32,801 bases of DNA from an uncultured Gemella sp. (GCA_927911745.1 CAKMQF010000121.1:1-32801); one strand, 5' to 3'. Positions 1 to 10,741 are shown, counted from the first letter of the stretch. Translations and numbers: made by a program. The notes: generated by a model from the sequence alone, not told the origin.

Positions 1-3000
1 TTAAACTCTACAGTAGTAGAATCAAATGCAAAAAGTAACTGCAGAAAAAGAAGAAGCTAAAAAAGCTGAAGAAAAAGCAAAATCTGAAGAAAAAACAAAC
101 TGCAGAAGTTAAAGCAGCTAAAAAAGAATTAACTCAAGTAACTTCAGAAGCAGAAGTAACAAACGTACTTGCTAAAGAAGCAAATTCGTAAAAATGAAGT
201 TAAAATCGAAGCAAAACCAGCTGTAGAAAAAGCAGTGGTTAAAAATGAAGAAGTTATTAAAGTAGCTAATGAATTACTTGGTAATGATGAAACTACAAAG
301 GAACAAATTGCTAGAAGCTTAGAGGAATTAAGCAACTCTATTAAAGCAGTATACGCTGAGTTAGAAAACGCTGGTGTTCGTCGTGATGGCAGATATGGAG
401 TAGCTCTTTCAGCTAACGAAGGATACACAGCTGCTTCTACAGAACTAAGAAAAGAAAATGGTGAATTTCTTGGATCTACAGGTAAATCTTATAAAGTTCT
501 AGATGGAAATAACAATTATAAAATCTATGTTCATGGTTATCAATCAGATAATACAGATGTGCCAGCAGCAAATAGTGGTAAAGCTGGGACAAGTGGACGT
601 ACAGATATTCCATTATCTAAAACAGAAGCGCAAAAACTTGGGCGTGAAGCAGAATTATGGAAAGGTAAAATTCGTGCTACAGGAAAAACTAATAGGAATA
701 CAATATGGGGTGCAGGTGGAGCATACGAATACTTAGCTACAGAAATCTACGGATACACTTATGAGCAAGGAAACCACTATGTATATATCACTGATGCTAA
801 AAAACGTTTCAGTTTATCACCAGAAGCAGAAGCTGCGGGATATAAAATTAAAGATATCCAACTAAGTAACTTAGTTCCTGGTACAGGATATAATGAAAAA
901 ACAGATACTGTAGAAGGATACGTAGCATCTACTCTTCAAAACGGTGTATATGACATGCGCTATATTGTAACTGTAGAGAAAGATGGAGCTACTCAAGAAG
1001 TTACTTTCAGAGACTTAACAGCTGGATGGATTGGATGGCAAGACTCAACAGCTCCATTAATTAAAGGTAAATCTACAATGGTCACAATCGGAGATGAAGT
1101 GAACCATAATATTAAATATGTTGATAACGATGGAATGAGTCGTGATGAAAGAACTGATTATGTATACAGAAGTAATGGAGAAAAAGTTGTTGCCGGTTCA
1201 AAAACGGCTCCTGGAGGCACGAATGGAGCAACCTTTACTGCAGTTGATGGATCTAAAGTAAATACCCAGAACGGACCACAAACTGTCACAGCCCACACAG
1301 CCTTAAATGGTAATTTTACGGGAAGTGAAACTTCTATAAATGATGTTGTACCAGGATTAAATTATAATCCAAAAACTGGAGATATTACAGGAACAGCGTC
1401 AGAAGCTGGAATTTATACAGCAAATGTTTACGCCAAAGACTATAATAATACAACCAATGCGAAAAATCAGGATTGGAATATGTATGGTCAAGAAGCTCAT
1501 GAAAATATTACGGTTGCAGTAGCTCCGAAAGTTACAGTATCTAACGTGGAAGCTTATGCTACAAAAGTTCCTTTAACAGTATCTAATGGTGCGAACAAAC
1601 TAGAAGTTACAATGCCAGATGGAACAGTTACGAACTTAGTAGTTAAAGATGGTAAATGGACGGTAGCTGCAGGAACTACAAACACTGCGGTTAAAGAAGG
1701 GGATCAATTAGGAGACGCATCAACTACAACATCTTCGAAATTCAATCTTCCTGTAACATCTGATTCTACACAATACGTTGGAGTAGATAGCATTGCAGCG
1801 AAAGCAACTACAGATAAAGTTCGTGCGGACTTACAACGTGAAGTTGTGAAAGTGAAAGATGCAAATAATAAAGAATATACAGCTACATTTAATAGCGCAA
1901 CTGGTAAATATGCCCTTGCAAATGAAGATGCATATGTACTAAAAGACAATGGAGATGGAACTACAACATTAACAGAACGTCGTGTTTATACAGATGCAAA
2001 AGCAGATGGTAGTGTGGATTACATCGTTTACGAATTCACTCGTACATGGAATGCAACTTCAAATGCAGCTACTTTAACAGAAAAAGTTGCAGAAATTCGT
2101 AAAAATGGTGAAGTAACAGCAGTAGGAGATGTAACTCGTACAGTTACTACATTGCCAAAAGCACAAACAGCTGATACAAAAGGAGTTACTGTAACTGTAA
2201 CTTATGATTCAGCAACAAATAAATGGACTGCTTCTGACGGTTCAACTGTAACCGCAGAAAAATCAAATGCAGGATGGAAGATTTCTACAGATTCTGGATT
2301 CAAAGGATATGTAGCATATCGTGAAGCATCAAGTACAGATGTAGCGTCTATCCAAAACGATAAACCAGCGGGAACATCAACAAGTTATGCAGATACACAA
2401 GGAAACTCTGTAGACTTATTGAAATCACCTAAAGCAAACGTAGCATTCACAGATAAAATCGATGATGAGTCAGACGATGCACAATCTGAAACAATTAAAA
2501 CTAAATTAACGGTTACTTCACCAAGTGGAGCTAAAAAAGAATTTAACTTAGCAGAAGCAGAAGAAAAAGCATTTATTCAAGCGCAACGTACTGCAGCGGA
2601 AAAAACAAAAGCTGCAGCAGAAGCGATTGCGAACGCTCGAGGAGCAAATAATGAATTAGCGAAAATTCAAGAGCTAGTTGACCGTCAAAACAGAATAGTA
2701 GAAGATGCACAAAAAGCAGTAGATGATTTAAACCTTCGTACAATTTCACCTACAGCACAAGATTTAGCTCAGAAAAAATTAGAAGCATCTAAAAAATACC
2801 AAGCAGAATTGCAAGCAGAATTAGACAAAGCGGTAGCAGCATTACCTGGTGTAGAAGCAAAAGTAAAAGCAACTCGTGATGAAGCTCTTGCAGCAGAAAA
2901 AGCTGTAGAAACTGCTCGTGAAGCATTAAAAACAGCAGCTGAGAAGAACTTAGCAAACCCAGAAATCGCAGCATATACTCTAGGTGAGTATGGAAGTTAT

Positions 3001-6000
3001 AAAGTAACAGTAAGAGCTGTTGATTCAAACGGTGTTGTAACTACTCCAACAGTAGGAGGAACAGACTCTGGTGAAGTAACAGAAGATGCAGTTGCAGAAA
3101 CAACTTACTACATCGTAGTTTCTAAACCTGAAAAATCTTCTGGAGCAGAAGGACAAGAACAAACTGATTCAATGGAAAAAGGATTCAAGACTGGATTGCC
3201 AAATAATGCAGAAGTATCTGATTACAAACTAGTTGATCCAGAATCAGGTAAAAAAGTAAGTTCTGTAACTACAAGTGAAGGTACTTATGAAATTGATGAA
3301 AACACAGGTAAAGTGAACTTCACACCGGCTCCAGGATTTATCGGTACGGCTAAACCATTAACAGTTTCAGCTAATGTAACGTTAACAGGAGACGATGGTC
3401 AACCAGTAGTATTAGAGTCTTCAACTACTTACACACCAACTGTATATGGTATTAAACCATCAAATGATGAAACTAAAGGAAAACAAGGACAACCTCAAAA
3501 TTCTAAATCAGGAAAAGATCGTTTCTCAGAATTAAATACAGGAACTAATACTCCGGATGGAACAAATGTAGACTGGACGACAGCGAAGTACTCATTAGAA
3601 GGTGCTAATGAAGAAGGTAAAGTTGTAGTGCCAGGAGAAGGTACTTATGGAATTGATCCAGCTACAGGTGTAGTAACATTCACACCAGAACCAACATTCA
3701 AAGGTAAAGCACAAGGAGTAGAGGTTAAAGTTTCGGTAACAGCGACTGACGCAGAAGGAAATAAAGTTGAAGTTACATCTAGTGGAGACTACACTCCAGA
3801 AGTGGAAGAAGTAGAACCAACTGCAGAACCAAAAGAGACAAGTGGAAAACAAGGAAAACCACAAACTCAAGATGCAACTACAATGTTCAAAGAAGGCGAC
3901 AAATCAGCACCAATCGATAAATCTACAGTGAAACTTGTAGATCCAAATGGTAATGAAGTAACAACAATGCCAGCTCTTAAAGATGGAAAAGAAGTAGGTA
4001 CATATACTCTAGATCCAGAAACTGGAGTAATCACATTCCAACCAAATAAAGACTTTACTGGAACACCAGACCCAGCGAAAGTGACAGCTGCAGATAAAAA
4101 CGGAACAAAAGTAGAAACAACTTATACTCCAACTGTGACTCCAGTAGTACCAGAAGGACAAGATAAAACTACTACAAACCTTCAAGGAAAACCTCAACAA
4201 AGTAAAGTAGTCTTTACACCAGGGGACAATGAATTCCCAATCGATGATAAAGTTCCGGCAACATTTGAAGATGGAACAACTACAAAAGTAGTACCAGGAG
4301 AAGGAACATACACAGTAGATCCAGATGGAACAGTTCACTTCCAACCAGAAAAAGAATTCACAGGTGTAGCAAAAGGTGTAACTGTAAAACGTGTGGATAC
4401 AAATGGAACACCAGCTACTGCTAAATACACACCGATTGTTAAACCAGTAGTACCAGAAGGATTCGATAATGTGACTACAGGAGTGCAAGGTCAAGAACAA
4501 AATGGTAAACCTTACTTCAAACCAGGTAATGAAGCAGTACCAATCGATTACGATAAACCAGCAACATTACTTGACCCAGTAACGAAGCAACCTGTTCCTT
4601 CAAATGAACTTCCAGCGAAAGATCCAGAAGGAAATGTAATTGGTAAGTATACTTTAGATCCAACTACAGGAGTAGTGAAATTCACACCAGATAAAAGTTA
4701 TGTAGGATCAGTACAACCAGTAACAGTTCAACGTGTAGATAAAAATAATACACCGGCAACAGCTGAATATACGCCGGTAATCGTTGGGGTTAAACCAACG
4801 GCTAAGCCAGCTGAATCAACTGATGTACAAGGTGCAACTCAAAAACAACCAATCACATTCAAAGGTGGAACTGCAGACTTAGAAGATCCAGTTGGAAACC
4901 CAATTAAATCAGATCCAGTTCCAATTAATCCAGATTCAGTTACATTATTAGGTGAAAATGGAAAACCAACTGATGAAGTAGTTGTAAAAGATCCAAAAGA
5001 TCCAAATAAAGTAATCGGTAAGTATACTCTTGTAAAAGAACCTGGCAAAGATCCAGTTGCAGTATACACACCAGAAGACAAAACATATGTAGGACCAGTT
5101 CCACCAGTAACAATTGAAGCAAAAGATACTAACGGAACTCCAGTAAAAACTACGTACACACCTAACATTAAACCTGTTAAACCAACAGCAACACCAGCTG
5201 AAACAACAGATGTTCAAGGTAAAGCGCAAACAGGATTACCAGAATTCAAAGGTGGAAAAGTAACGATTAATGGTGAAGAGAAAATTGTTCCGATTGATGA
5301 AACAAAAGCTCCAAAACTAATCGATCCAACAACAGGACAACCAACTGATAAAGTCGTAGTAAAAGGAGAAGGAACATACACAATCGAAGATGGAAAAGTT
5401 AAATTCCAACCAGAACCACAATTTATAGGAACAGCTACAGGTGTAGAAGTTCAACGTGAAGATACAAACGGAACACCTGTAAAAGCTAAATACACTCCAA
5501 CGGTAACTCCAGTTAAACCAACAGGAGAAGATGTAATATCAGAAGATGTACAAGGTGTACCACAAAACGGAACACCAGTATTTAAAGGTGGAGATAAAGA
5601 AGTTCCGATTGATGAAACAGTACCTGCCAAATTAATTGATCCAGAAACAGGAAAACAAACTGATGAAGTTGTAGTTGAAGGTGAAGGAACTTATACTATC
5701 GACAAAGATGGTAAAGTAACATTCACTCCAAATAAAGACTTCGCTGGTCAAGCAACTGGCGTAACTGTTCAACGTCAAGATACGAACGGAACAACAGTTC
5801 AAGCGAAATATACACCTAAAGTTAAAGGTGTAACACCAACAGCAACACCAGCTAAATCTAAAGATATTCAAGGTAAACCACAAAGAGGATTACCAGAATT
5901 CAAAGGTGGAACAGTAACGGTTAATGGTGTACCAAAAACTGTTGAGATTGATGAAGCAAAAGCTCCTAAACTGATTAATCCAGAAACAGGAGAACCAACT

Positions 6001-7859
6001 GATGAACCAGTAGTAATTCCTGGAGAAGGAACATACACAATCGAAGATGGTAAAGTTAAATTCCAACCAGAACCACAATTTACTGGAACAGGAGAAGGTG
6101 TAGAAGTTCAACGTGTAGACAAGAATGGAACGCCAGTAACAGCTAAGTATACTCCAACAGTAGTGCCAGTAACGCCAACTGGAGAAGATAAGACATCAGT
6201 AGGACCAAAAGGTCAACCACAAACAGGAACTCCAGAGTTCGAAGGTGGTTCAGCGAAAATCAATGGTAAAGAAGAAACTGTTGAAATTGATAAGGATGTT
6301 CCAGCTAAACTAGTTGATCCTAAGACAGGAGATCCAGTTGATTCTGTAACAGTTGAAGGAGAAGGAACATACACAATTGATCCTAAGACTGGAGAAGTAA
6401 CATTTAAACCAGAACCAGAATTCTTAGGAACAGCTACAGGAGTAACTGTACAACGTGTAGATAAGAACGGAACAGAAGTAACGGCTAAATATACTCCAAC
6501 AGTAACACCAGTAACAGCGACTGTAGACAAAACTTCAGAAGGACCTAAGAATACTCCTCAATCTGGAACTCCAGAATTCACAGGAGATGTTGATTTAAAT
6601 GTACCACCAACATTTTCTGATGGATCAACTACGAAAGTAATTGAAGGAGAAGGAACTTACACTATCGACAAAGAAGGTAAAGTAACATTCACTCCAGAAA
6701 AAGATTACGTAGGAACAGGAGAAGGTGTGACTGTTGTAAGAAAAGATAAAGCAGGAAAAGATATTTCTGCTAAATACACTCCAACAGTTCGTCCAGGTAC
6801 AGACTTTGTAGATGAAAATGGAAAAGAAATCCCAGGATACCCAAGTAAAGATGGAGAACAACCTAAGGTAGATATTCCAGGATACAGATATAAAGAAACA
6901 ATCACTGATGAGCATGGAAATACTCGTCACATCTATGAGCAAGTAAGGACATTCCATAAAGATAAAGATGGAAATGAAATCAAGGGAGTTCCAACAGAAA
7001 AAGGAGAACAACCTAAGAAGATATCCCAGGATATAGATTCGTAGAAACTAAGAAACTTCCAAATGGAGATACAGAGCATGTCTATGAAAAAGTTAAAACA
7101 TTCTTCAAAGATAAAGATGGAAACGTAATTCCAAATTATCCAACAGAAGAAGGAAAACAGCCTAAGAAAGATATACCGGGATACAGATACGTGAAATCTA
7201 ATCCACTTCCAAACGGAGATGTAGAACACGTATACGAAAAAGTAACAACATTCTTTAAAGACAAAGATGGAAATGACATCAAACCAAAAGAAAGTGGTTC
7301 AGTAGATAAGAAAGATATCCCAGAATATCGTTTCGTAGAAACTAAGAAACTTCCAAACGGAGATACAGAACACGTATACGAAAAAGTTAAAACATTCTTC
7401 AAAGATAAAGATGGAAATGTAATTCCAAATGTACCAAGTGAAGAAGGGGTAACACCTAAGAAAGATATTCCGGGCTACAGATTCGTAGAAACTAAGAAAC
7501 TACCAAATGGTGATGTTGAACATGTATACGAAAAAGTAACACCACCAACACCAACACCAACGCCAATGGTAGAAAAAACTACTTCATGGGTAGACGAAAA
7601 TGGAAATCCAATCAAACCTTCAGAAAAAGGAACTAAAGATCCAGGATCAATCCCAGGATATGAATTAGTTAGAACATATGTTGATGCAAACGGAAATGTA
7701 CGTCACATCTTCAGAAAAGGAACTCCAGCTACTCCTAAAGCACAAGTTAAACGTTTAGCTAACACAGGTAGTGAAACATCTAACACAGCGGCAGCAGGAT
7801 TCGGTGTATTACTTGCAGGAATTGCAGCAGCAATCAGAAAACGTAAAAAAGAAGATTAA
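1..7859 (+). CDS. Giant CshA-repeat cell-wall adhesin, 5' partial, four apparent frameshifts
   Basis: Sortase-anchored surface protein; the signal peptide and start lie left of the window. Seen, in order: a Glu/Lys-rich helical segment (1-420), a beta-rich possible ligand-binding region (about 700-2500), a helical Ala/Glu/Lys-rich segment (about 2540-2960), eleven CshA-type fibril repeats (3121-6790), six shorter IPGYR repeats (6797-7725), and a C-terminal sorting signal LANTG, hydrophobic helix and RKRKKED tail. More than 2,600 residues are encoded here. The frame breaks near 30-34, 91-96 and 182-184 (each repaired by removing one A) and near 7026 (repaired by adding one A; the sister repeats read CCTAAGAAAGAT). 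After repair the product reads through without a stop. The CshA family forms fibrils that mediate adhesion and coaggregation in oral streptococci; the ligand here is unknown. A TTG at 169 is not a real start, because homologous sequence continues upstream. Confidence 0.85.
3121..6790 (+). repeat. Eleven CshA-type fibril repeats
   Basis: Protein repeats of about 100-130 residues. Units begin near 3121, 3442, 3805, 4138, 4441, 4784, 5170, 5506, 5824, 6163 and 6506. Each has a QGxxQ-type opening, an LxDPxTG segment, a GEGTYTID core, an FTPxxxFxG strand and a closing KYTPTV. This is the CshA fibril-repeat pattern, which forms a rigid stalk. The units differ from one another at many positions, so this is an old array rather than a recent expansion. 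Confidence 0.85.
6797..7725 (+). repeat. Six short IPGYR repeats before the wall anchor
   Basis: About 50-residue units, each with a DKDGNxI or DENGxxI motif, an IPGYR or similar motif and a VxxxLPNGDxEHVYEKV or similar end. IPGYR-like motifs fall near 6871, 7030, 7170, 7312, 7462 and 7651, a spacing of about 150 bp. The inner four are nearly identical in DNA, and the single-base loss at about 7026 lies in the second. The last unit ends HIFRKGTP and runs into the wall-spanning segment. It resembles MucBP-like spacer repeats; family assignment is tentative. Confidence 0.7.
7755..7859 (+). other. LANTG sortase sorting signal
   Basis: LANTG is encoded at 7755-7769. It is followed by a polar stretch, an Ala/Gly-rich hydrophobic helix and the basic tail RKRKKED before TAA. 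This is the normal layout of an LPXTG-type anchor, with Ala at the usual Pro position. Confidence 0.9.
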
Positions 7860-7885
7860 GATTTAATCATCGGTCTAAAATAAAG

Positions 7886-7919
7886 AATCGCTCTCGATAC
7901 ATTTCGAGGGTGATTTTTT
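7886..7919 (+). terminator. Intrinsic terminator of the adhesin gene
   Basis: Stem TCGCTCTCGA (7888-7897) pairs with TCGAGGGTGA (7904-7913), with two G-U pairs, and is followed by six T. It lies 27 nt after the adhesin stop. Confidence 0.8.
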
Positions 7920-8340
7920 AGGCACTTTGTCAAAGTTTTAGTAGGATAGGATGTCTTATCTCGAAAAAAACAATGGGTTCTAATAAGGTAATTTATAGAC
8001 TATAATGAAGGTGATAAGGAAGGAAATCTGATTTCTTGGTATTCTTTATGTTGTTCTAGAATAAAATTAGAGTGGGGTTTGATAAACTTTCCTCTATTTA
8101 TAAAGTGGTATTCCGTTAACATATTTACATTAAATATATACTTTTTATTTTATTTTAGAGATAATATAAGATGACAGATAGTGACTGTTTAGCTTAAAAA
8201 TTAATATCTACTTGCGCTAATAATTAGCGCTATTTTAACTGTATTTTAAGTATATTTTAAGTTCGATAAAAACCGTAGTTGCTGGATTGTTTTTAAACTG
8301 GATATTTTTTGTAAAATAATAAAATTTCTTCGGAAAATGA
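7920..8340. other. Noncoding, AT-rich; weak structure only
   Basis: No convincing gene. Seen: a TATAAT at 8001-8006 with a poor -35 (TTCTAA, 7978-7983); an imperfect hairpin at 8068-8096 with G-U pairs followed by a short T-rich stretch; and a perfect palindrome GCGCTAAT-A-ATTAGCGC at 8214-8230. The first two could bound a small RNA of roughly 90 nt, but the evidence is thin. Confidence 0.4.
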
Positions 8341-8369
8341 TTGACGTAAATATTCATTTATGATATTAT
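8341..8369 (+). promoter_or_regulatory. Promoter for the secreted basic protein
   Basis: TTGACG (8341-8346), 17-nt spacer, TATTAT (8364-8369). It leaves a leader of about 60 nt before the ATG at 8439, which has the ribosome site AAGGAG at 8428-8433. Confidence 0.75.
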
Positions 8370-8438
8370 TAATTCCGGTAAAGATAGGTAATTATATTAA
8401 GATATCAATTCCAATAAAATATACATTAAGGAGAAACT

Positions 8439-9155
8439 ATGTTTAAAAAACTATTAAAAGCAGCATTACCAGCTTTATTCGTTTTCTCATTTGCTAATGT
8501 AAATGATGCAAAAGTAGAAGCTGCAAACAAAAAAATCAACGTAAGAGTTGACTATCTAGAAGAAGGAAGTAACAAAAAATTAGCAGAAAGTGCAAAATTA
8601 TCAGGAGACGAGAACGTATTTGCGACAATCTCTCTTCCTCAAAACTTAGCTAACGAGTACAATATATCAAAACGCGATTTTTCTAATGAAAGTAAAGGTC
8701 AAATCGCAGCTAACAAGATCTATGATCAAGAATTAGTATACCAAGTGTACTTCACTAAAAAGCCTGAGAGTCAAATTAGTAGACCACAGACTCAAACATA
8801 CACTTACGTAACTACTCAAACACAAGCACACGTAGTAGCTACAACTCAAGTTCAAAAACAATTAGTTGCTTCAGGTTCTGTAAGTCACTCTTCTACTACA
8901 AATCACACAGTAGTGACAAACCACAAACCTACAGTAGTAACTACACACAAACCAGCTCAAAGACCTACTGCAGTAGCACACAGGCCAGTAGCTAAAAAAC
9001 CAGCTGTTCAAAGACCAACAGCAGTAACTCAAAAACCAGCCGTTCAAAGACCAACAGCAGTAGCTCAAAAACCAGCAGCGCACAGACCTGTTGCTCAACA
9101 AAACCACAAACCTGTAAGAAAAACTGCTCCACATGCAAAACGTCGTGGAAGATAG
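8439..9155 (+). CDS. Small secreted protein with a basic, Pro/Ala/His-rich repeat tail
   Basis: 238 residues, function not recognised. Residues 1-29 form a signal peptide (KK, a hydrophobic stretch, then a likely cut after VEA). Residues 33-110 look like a small folded domain ending in VYQVYFTKK, loosely like MucBP-type domains. Residues 120-180 are rich in Thr, Gln, His and Val. From about 178 to the end come imperfect repeats built on QRPTAV and QKPAV, closing with a strongly basic tail (KTAPHAKRRGR). There is no LPXTG motif or membrane anchor, so it is probably released or held on the wall by charge. It has its own promoter. Its transcript would run into the 16-nt-period array and stop at the hairpin near 9488-9574. 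Confidence 0.75.
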   Translation: MFKKLLKAALPALFVFSFANVNDAKVEAANKKINVRVDYLEEGSNKKLAESAKLSGDENVFATISLPQNLANEYNISKRDFSNESKGQIAANKIYDQELVYQVYFTKKPESQISRPQTQTYTYVTTQTQAHVVATTQVQKQLVASGSVSHSSTTNHTVVTNHKPTVVTTHKPAQRPTAVAHRPVAKKPAVQRPTAVTQKPAVQRPTAVAQKPAAHRPVAQQNHKPVRKTAPHAKRRGR

Positions 9156-9169
9156 TAATCAAAGGTCAA

Positions 9170-9472
9170 AAATTTTAGGATTACAGCTAGGTTAGTTTGC
9201 AACTAAACCAACATGTAACGAAATTAGCGTGTAACTAAACTAGCTCGCAGTCAAAAAAAATATATATATGGTGCGAGGTATAATCTATCTTGCACCTGAA
9301 CTACTCTGTAACTAACCTGGCACAAAGCTAAGTGAGTTTACAGATGAAAAGGCACGTATTAAACTAGCGTGCAGAGAACTAGGTATACAATCAACCTAGC
9401 TTACAGACAAATTACAACGCACTCATCAAATTGGAGTGCAATCAACTAGGCTCACAGCCAATTCCGGGGCAC
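9170..9472. repeat. Degenerate tandem array with strict 16-nt period
   Basis: About 17 diverged units, most of them exactly 16 nt, with a consensus close to ACTAAACTAGCGTGCA. Unit ends (mostly CA or TA) fall at 9185, 9201, 9217, 9233, 9249, then after a 45-nt interruption at 9294, 9310, 9326, 9342, 9358, 9373, 9389, 9405, 9421, 9440, 9456 and 9472. The interruption holds A8, a TA run and a hairpin GGTGCGAG/CTTGCACC (9270-9277/9289-9296). Sixteen is not a multiple of three and no frame stays open, so the array is noncoding. It lies between a stop codon and a strong terminator and may be a 3' UTR, a small RNA or a protein-binding array. Confidence 0.7.
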
Positions 9473-9487
9473 GAGTGAAATGTTAAT

Positions 9488-9574
9488 AAAACCTAAGTAG
9501 CATAGATATGTGTCTTCTTACTAGGCGTATTAGTAGAAGATCTAAATATCACATTTTGCTGCTTAGGTTTTTTT
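9488..9574 (+). terminator. Long hairpin terminator
   Basis: Outer stem AAAACCTAAGTAGCA (from 9488) pairs with TGCTGCTTAGGTTTT (ending near 9572), with one G-U pair and a T run. The roughly 55-nt loop holds a second stem, TCTTCTTACTA with TAGTAGAAGA (one bulge). It ends the transcript that crosses the 16-nt array. Confidence 0.85.
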
Positions 9575-9715
9575 ATATGGAATTGAGCAGCGTATCTATA
9601 ATAATAAATCTGAAGCGCGAAAAATGGAGATAAAAATTCATTCATATATCTATGGAATCACCTGTAGATTTTTTCTGTAATAGTAGATAAATCTAAATAA
9701 ATTGGTTCCTCTTTA

Positions 9716-9724
9716 TGATATAAT
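9716..9724 (+). promoter_or_regulatory. Extended -10 promoter
   Basis: TGATATAAT, an extended -10, with no good -35. It lies 31 nt before the first of two paralogous membrane-protein genes. The same element precedes the second copy. Confidence 0.6.
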
Positions 9725-9755
9725 TTAGTTAATAATTGAAAAAGAGGGGAAGTTC

Positions 9756-10175
9756 ATGAAATCAACCAGCAGAAAAATAGAAAAAGCACTAGCTTGGATA
9801 GCGAATATAATTTTAATTTCAGTAGTAATTTTAATGTATACGGGTTATTTTGAGAGGCAATTAGAAGCAATATTTTTAACTCCTGAATTCATTAGATTTT
9901 CGCTTTCTAGCTTCGTAGATAACTTTTTTTCTTTATACAAAAATTGATTAGTTCTAGAGTAGTTGAATTTTTTTATAATACTTATTAAATTTTCAGCCTT
10001 GCTAATAGCAATTATAGCATTATTAGCGACTTTCAAAATGAAATATAGAATTTTTTCAGGTGTGCTGTTTTTATTTTTAGCTCTTATGCTTGTTGGAATG
10101 GCGACAGAAATTGCGTTTCCTGTCTACATATTGTATTTTATTGTTGCTATTATGTTATTTGTTAGAAAAGGCTAA
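9756..10175 (+). pseudogene. Four-helix membrane protein, first paralog, frame disrupted
   Basis: Starts at ATG 9756 after AGAGGGGA. The first 63 codons (MKSTSRKIEKALAWIANI...) match the start of the next gene; the frame then hits TGA at 9945. The end (from about 9980 to the TAA at 10173-10175) matches its last three helices, including the shared VYxLYFIVAIMLF. The segment between is open in a third frame, so one indel near the A run at 9940-9944 and a second near 9970-9978 compensate each other. Repaired length is about 139 residues. It lacks the acidic C-terminal tail of its neighbour. It is either a decaying duplicate or an intact gene with two sequencing errors. Confidence 0.65.
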
Positions 10176-10199
10176 ATAATACTAGTTTGAGGTGTTTTG

Positions 10200-10208
10200 T
10201 GATATAAT
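10200..10208 (+). promoter_or_regulatory. Extended -10 promoter
   Basis: TGATATAAT, identical to the element before the first paralog, 29 nt before ATG 10238. The ribosome site is AAAAAGGAG near 10223-10231. Confidence 0.6.
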
Positions 10209-10237
10209 ATAGTAACATATTAAAAAAGGAGCATATT

Positions 10238-10741
10238 ATGAAACCATTTAGCAGAAAAATAGAAAAAATCTTAGCTTGGATAGCGAATGTGATTATGATA
10301 CTTGTGACAGTTCTAATTTCACTTGGGGCATTTTCTGGTCAATTGGAAACAGCATTAAGACAACCAGAATTAGAACAGATGCTATATAACTTATTACAAG
10401 ATCCAGCGATGAAATCATTAATGGATTCTACACGTATGGATATCGTAACATTACTTGCGACAGCTGTTAAAATATACGCTGTAGTCGCTATTGTTGTAGT
10501 AGTTTTAGCTTTAATAGCGTCATTTACTATGAGAGCGAGATTTGTTTCAGGAATCTTATTCCTAATCGCAGCGGCTTTAGTTGGATTAATGACAATAGGT
10601 TTTCTAGTCCCTGTATACGTACTATACTTCATAGTTGCAATTATGCTATTCGCAAGAAGACCACCTAAAAACACTGACAACTCAGACTTTACACAAACAA
10701 CTTCTGAAAAACCAGAGATTGACAGATTAGAGTACATGTAA
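10238..10741 (+). CDS. Four-helix membrane protein, second paralog
   Basis: 167 residues. Predicted helices lie at about 11-33, 76-97, 102-122 and 123-140, with a loop of about 40 residues between the first and second and a hydrophilic tail (PPKNTDNSD to the end). The N-terminal SRKIEKILAWIAN pattern is reminiscent of DUF4064-type small membrane proteins; this is a tentative family call with no known reaction. It follows a closely related copy, and each has its own extended -10 promoter, so they are likely expressed separately. A terminator follows at 10782. Confidence 0.75.
   Translation: MKPFSRKIEKILAWIANVIMILVTVLISLGAFSGQLETALRQPELEQMLYNLLQDPAMKSLMDSTRMDIVTLLATAVKIYAVVAIVVVVLALIASFTMRARFVSGILFLIAAALVGLMTIGFLVPVYVLYFIVAIMLFARRPPKNTDNSDFTQTTSEKPEIDRLEYM

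Noticed and set aside
169..171. TTG as the real start of the adhesin
   Set aside because: No ribosome site, and after removing three single A insertions the same helical sequence continues to the left edge of the window.
4009..4500. Long minus-strand reading frames inside the adhesin (also at 3595-3870, 4839-5229, 5632-6111, 6213-7011)
   Set aside because: They mirror the repeat codons, have extreme Cys/Ser/Phe or Val/Thr content and no ribosome sites; shadows of the repeats.
3121..6790. DNA-level tandem repeat or mobile element
   Set aside because: The repetition follows codons of a protein stalk and units are well diverged; no transposase, inverted ends or target duplication seen anywhere in the window.
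8005..8031. Small gene starting ATG AAG GTG ATA
   Set aside because: Only eight codons and its ATG lies inside the TATAAT; no sign of coding.
9170..9472. CRISPR array
   Set aside because: Units are 16 nt, diverged, with no spacers between identical repeats, and no cas genes are near.
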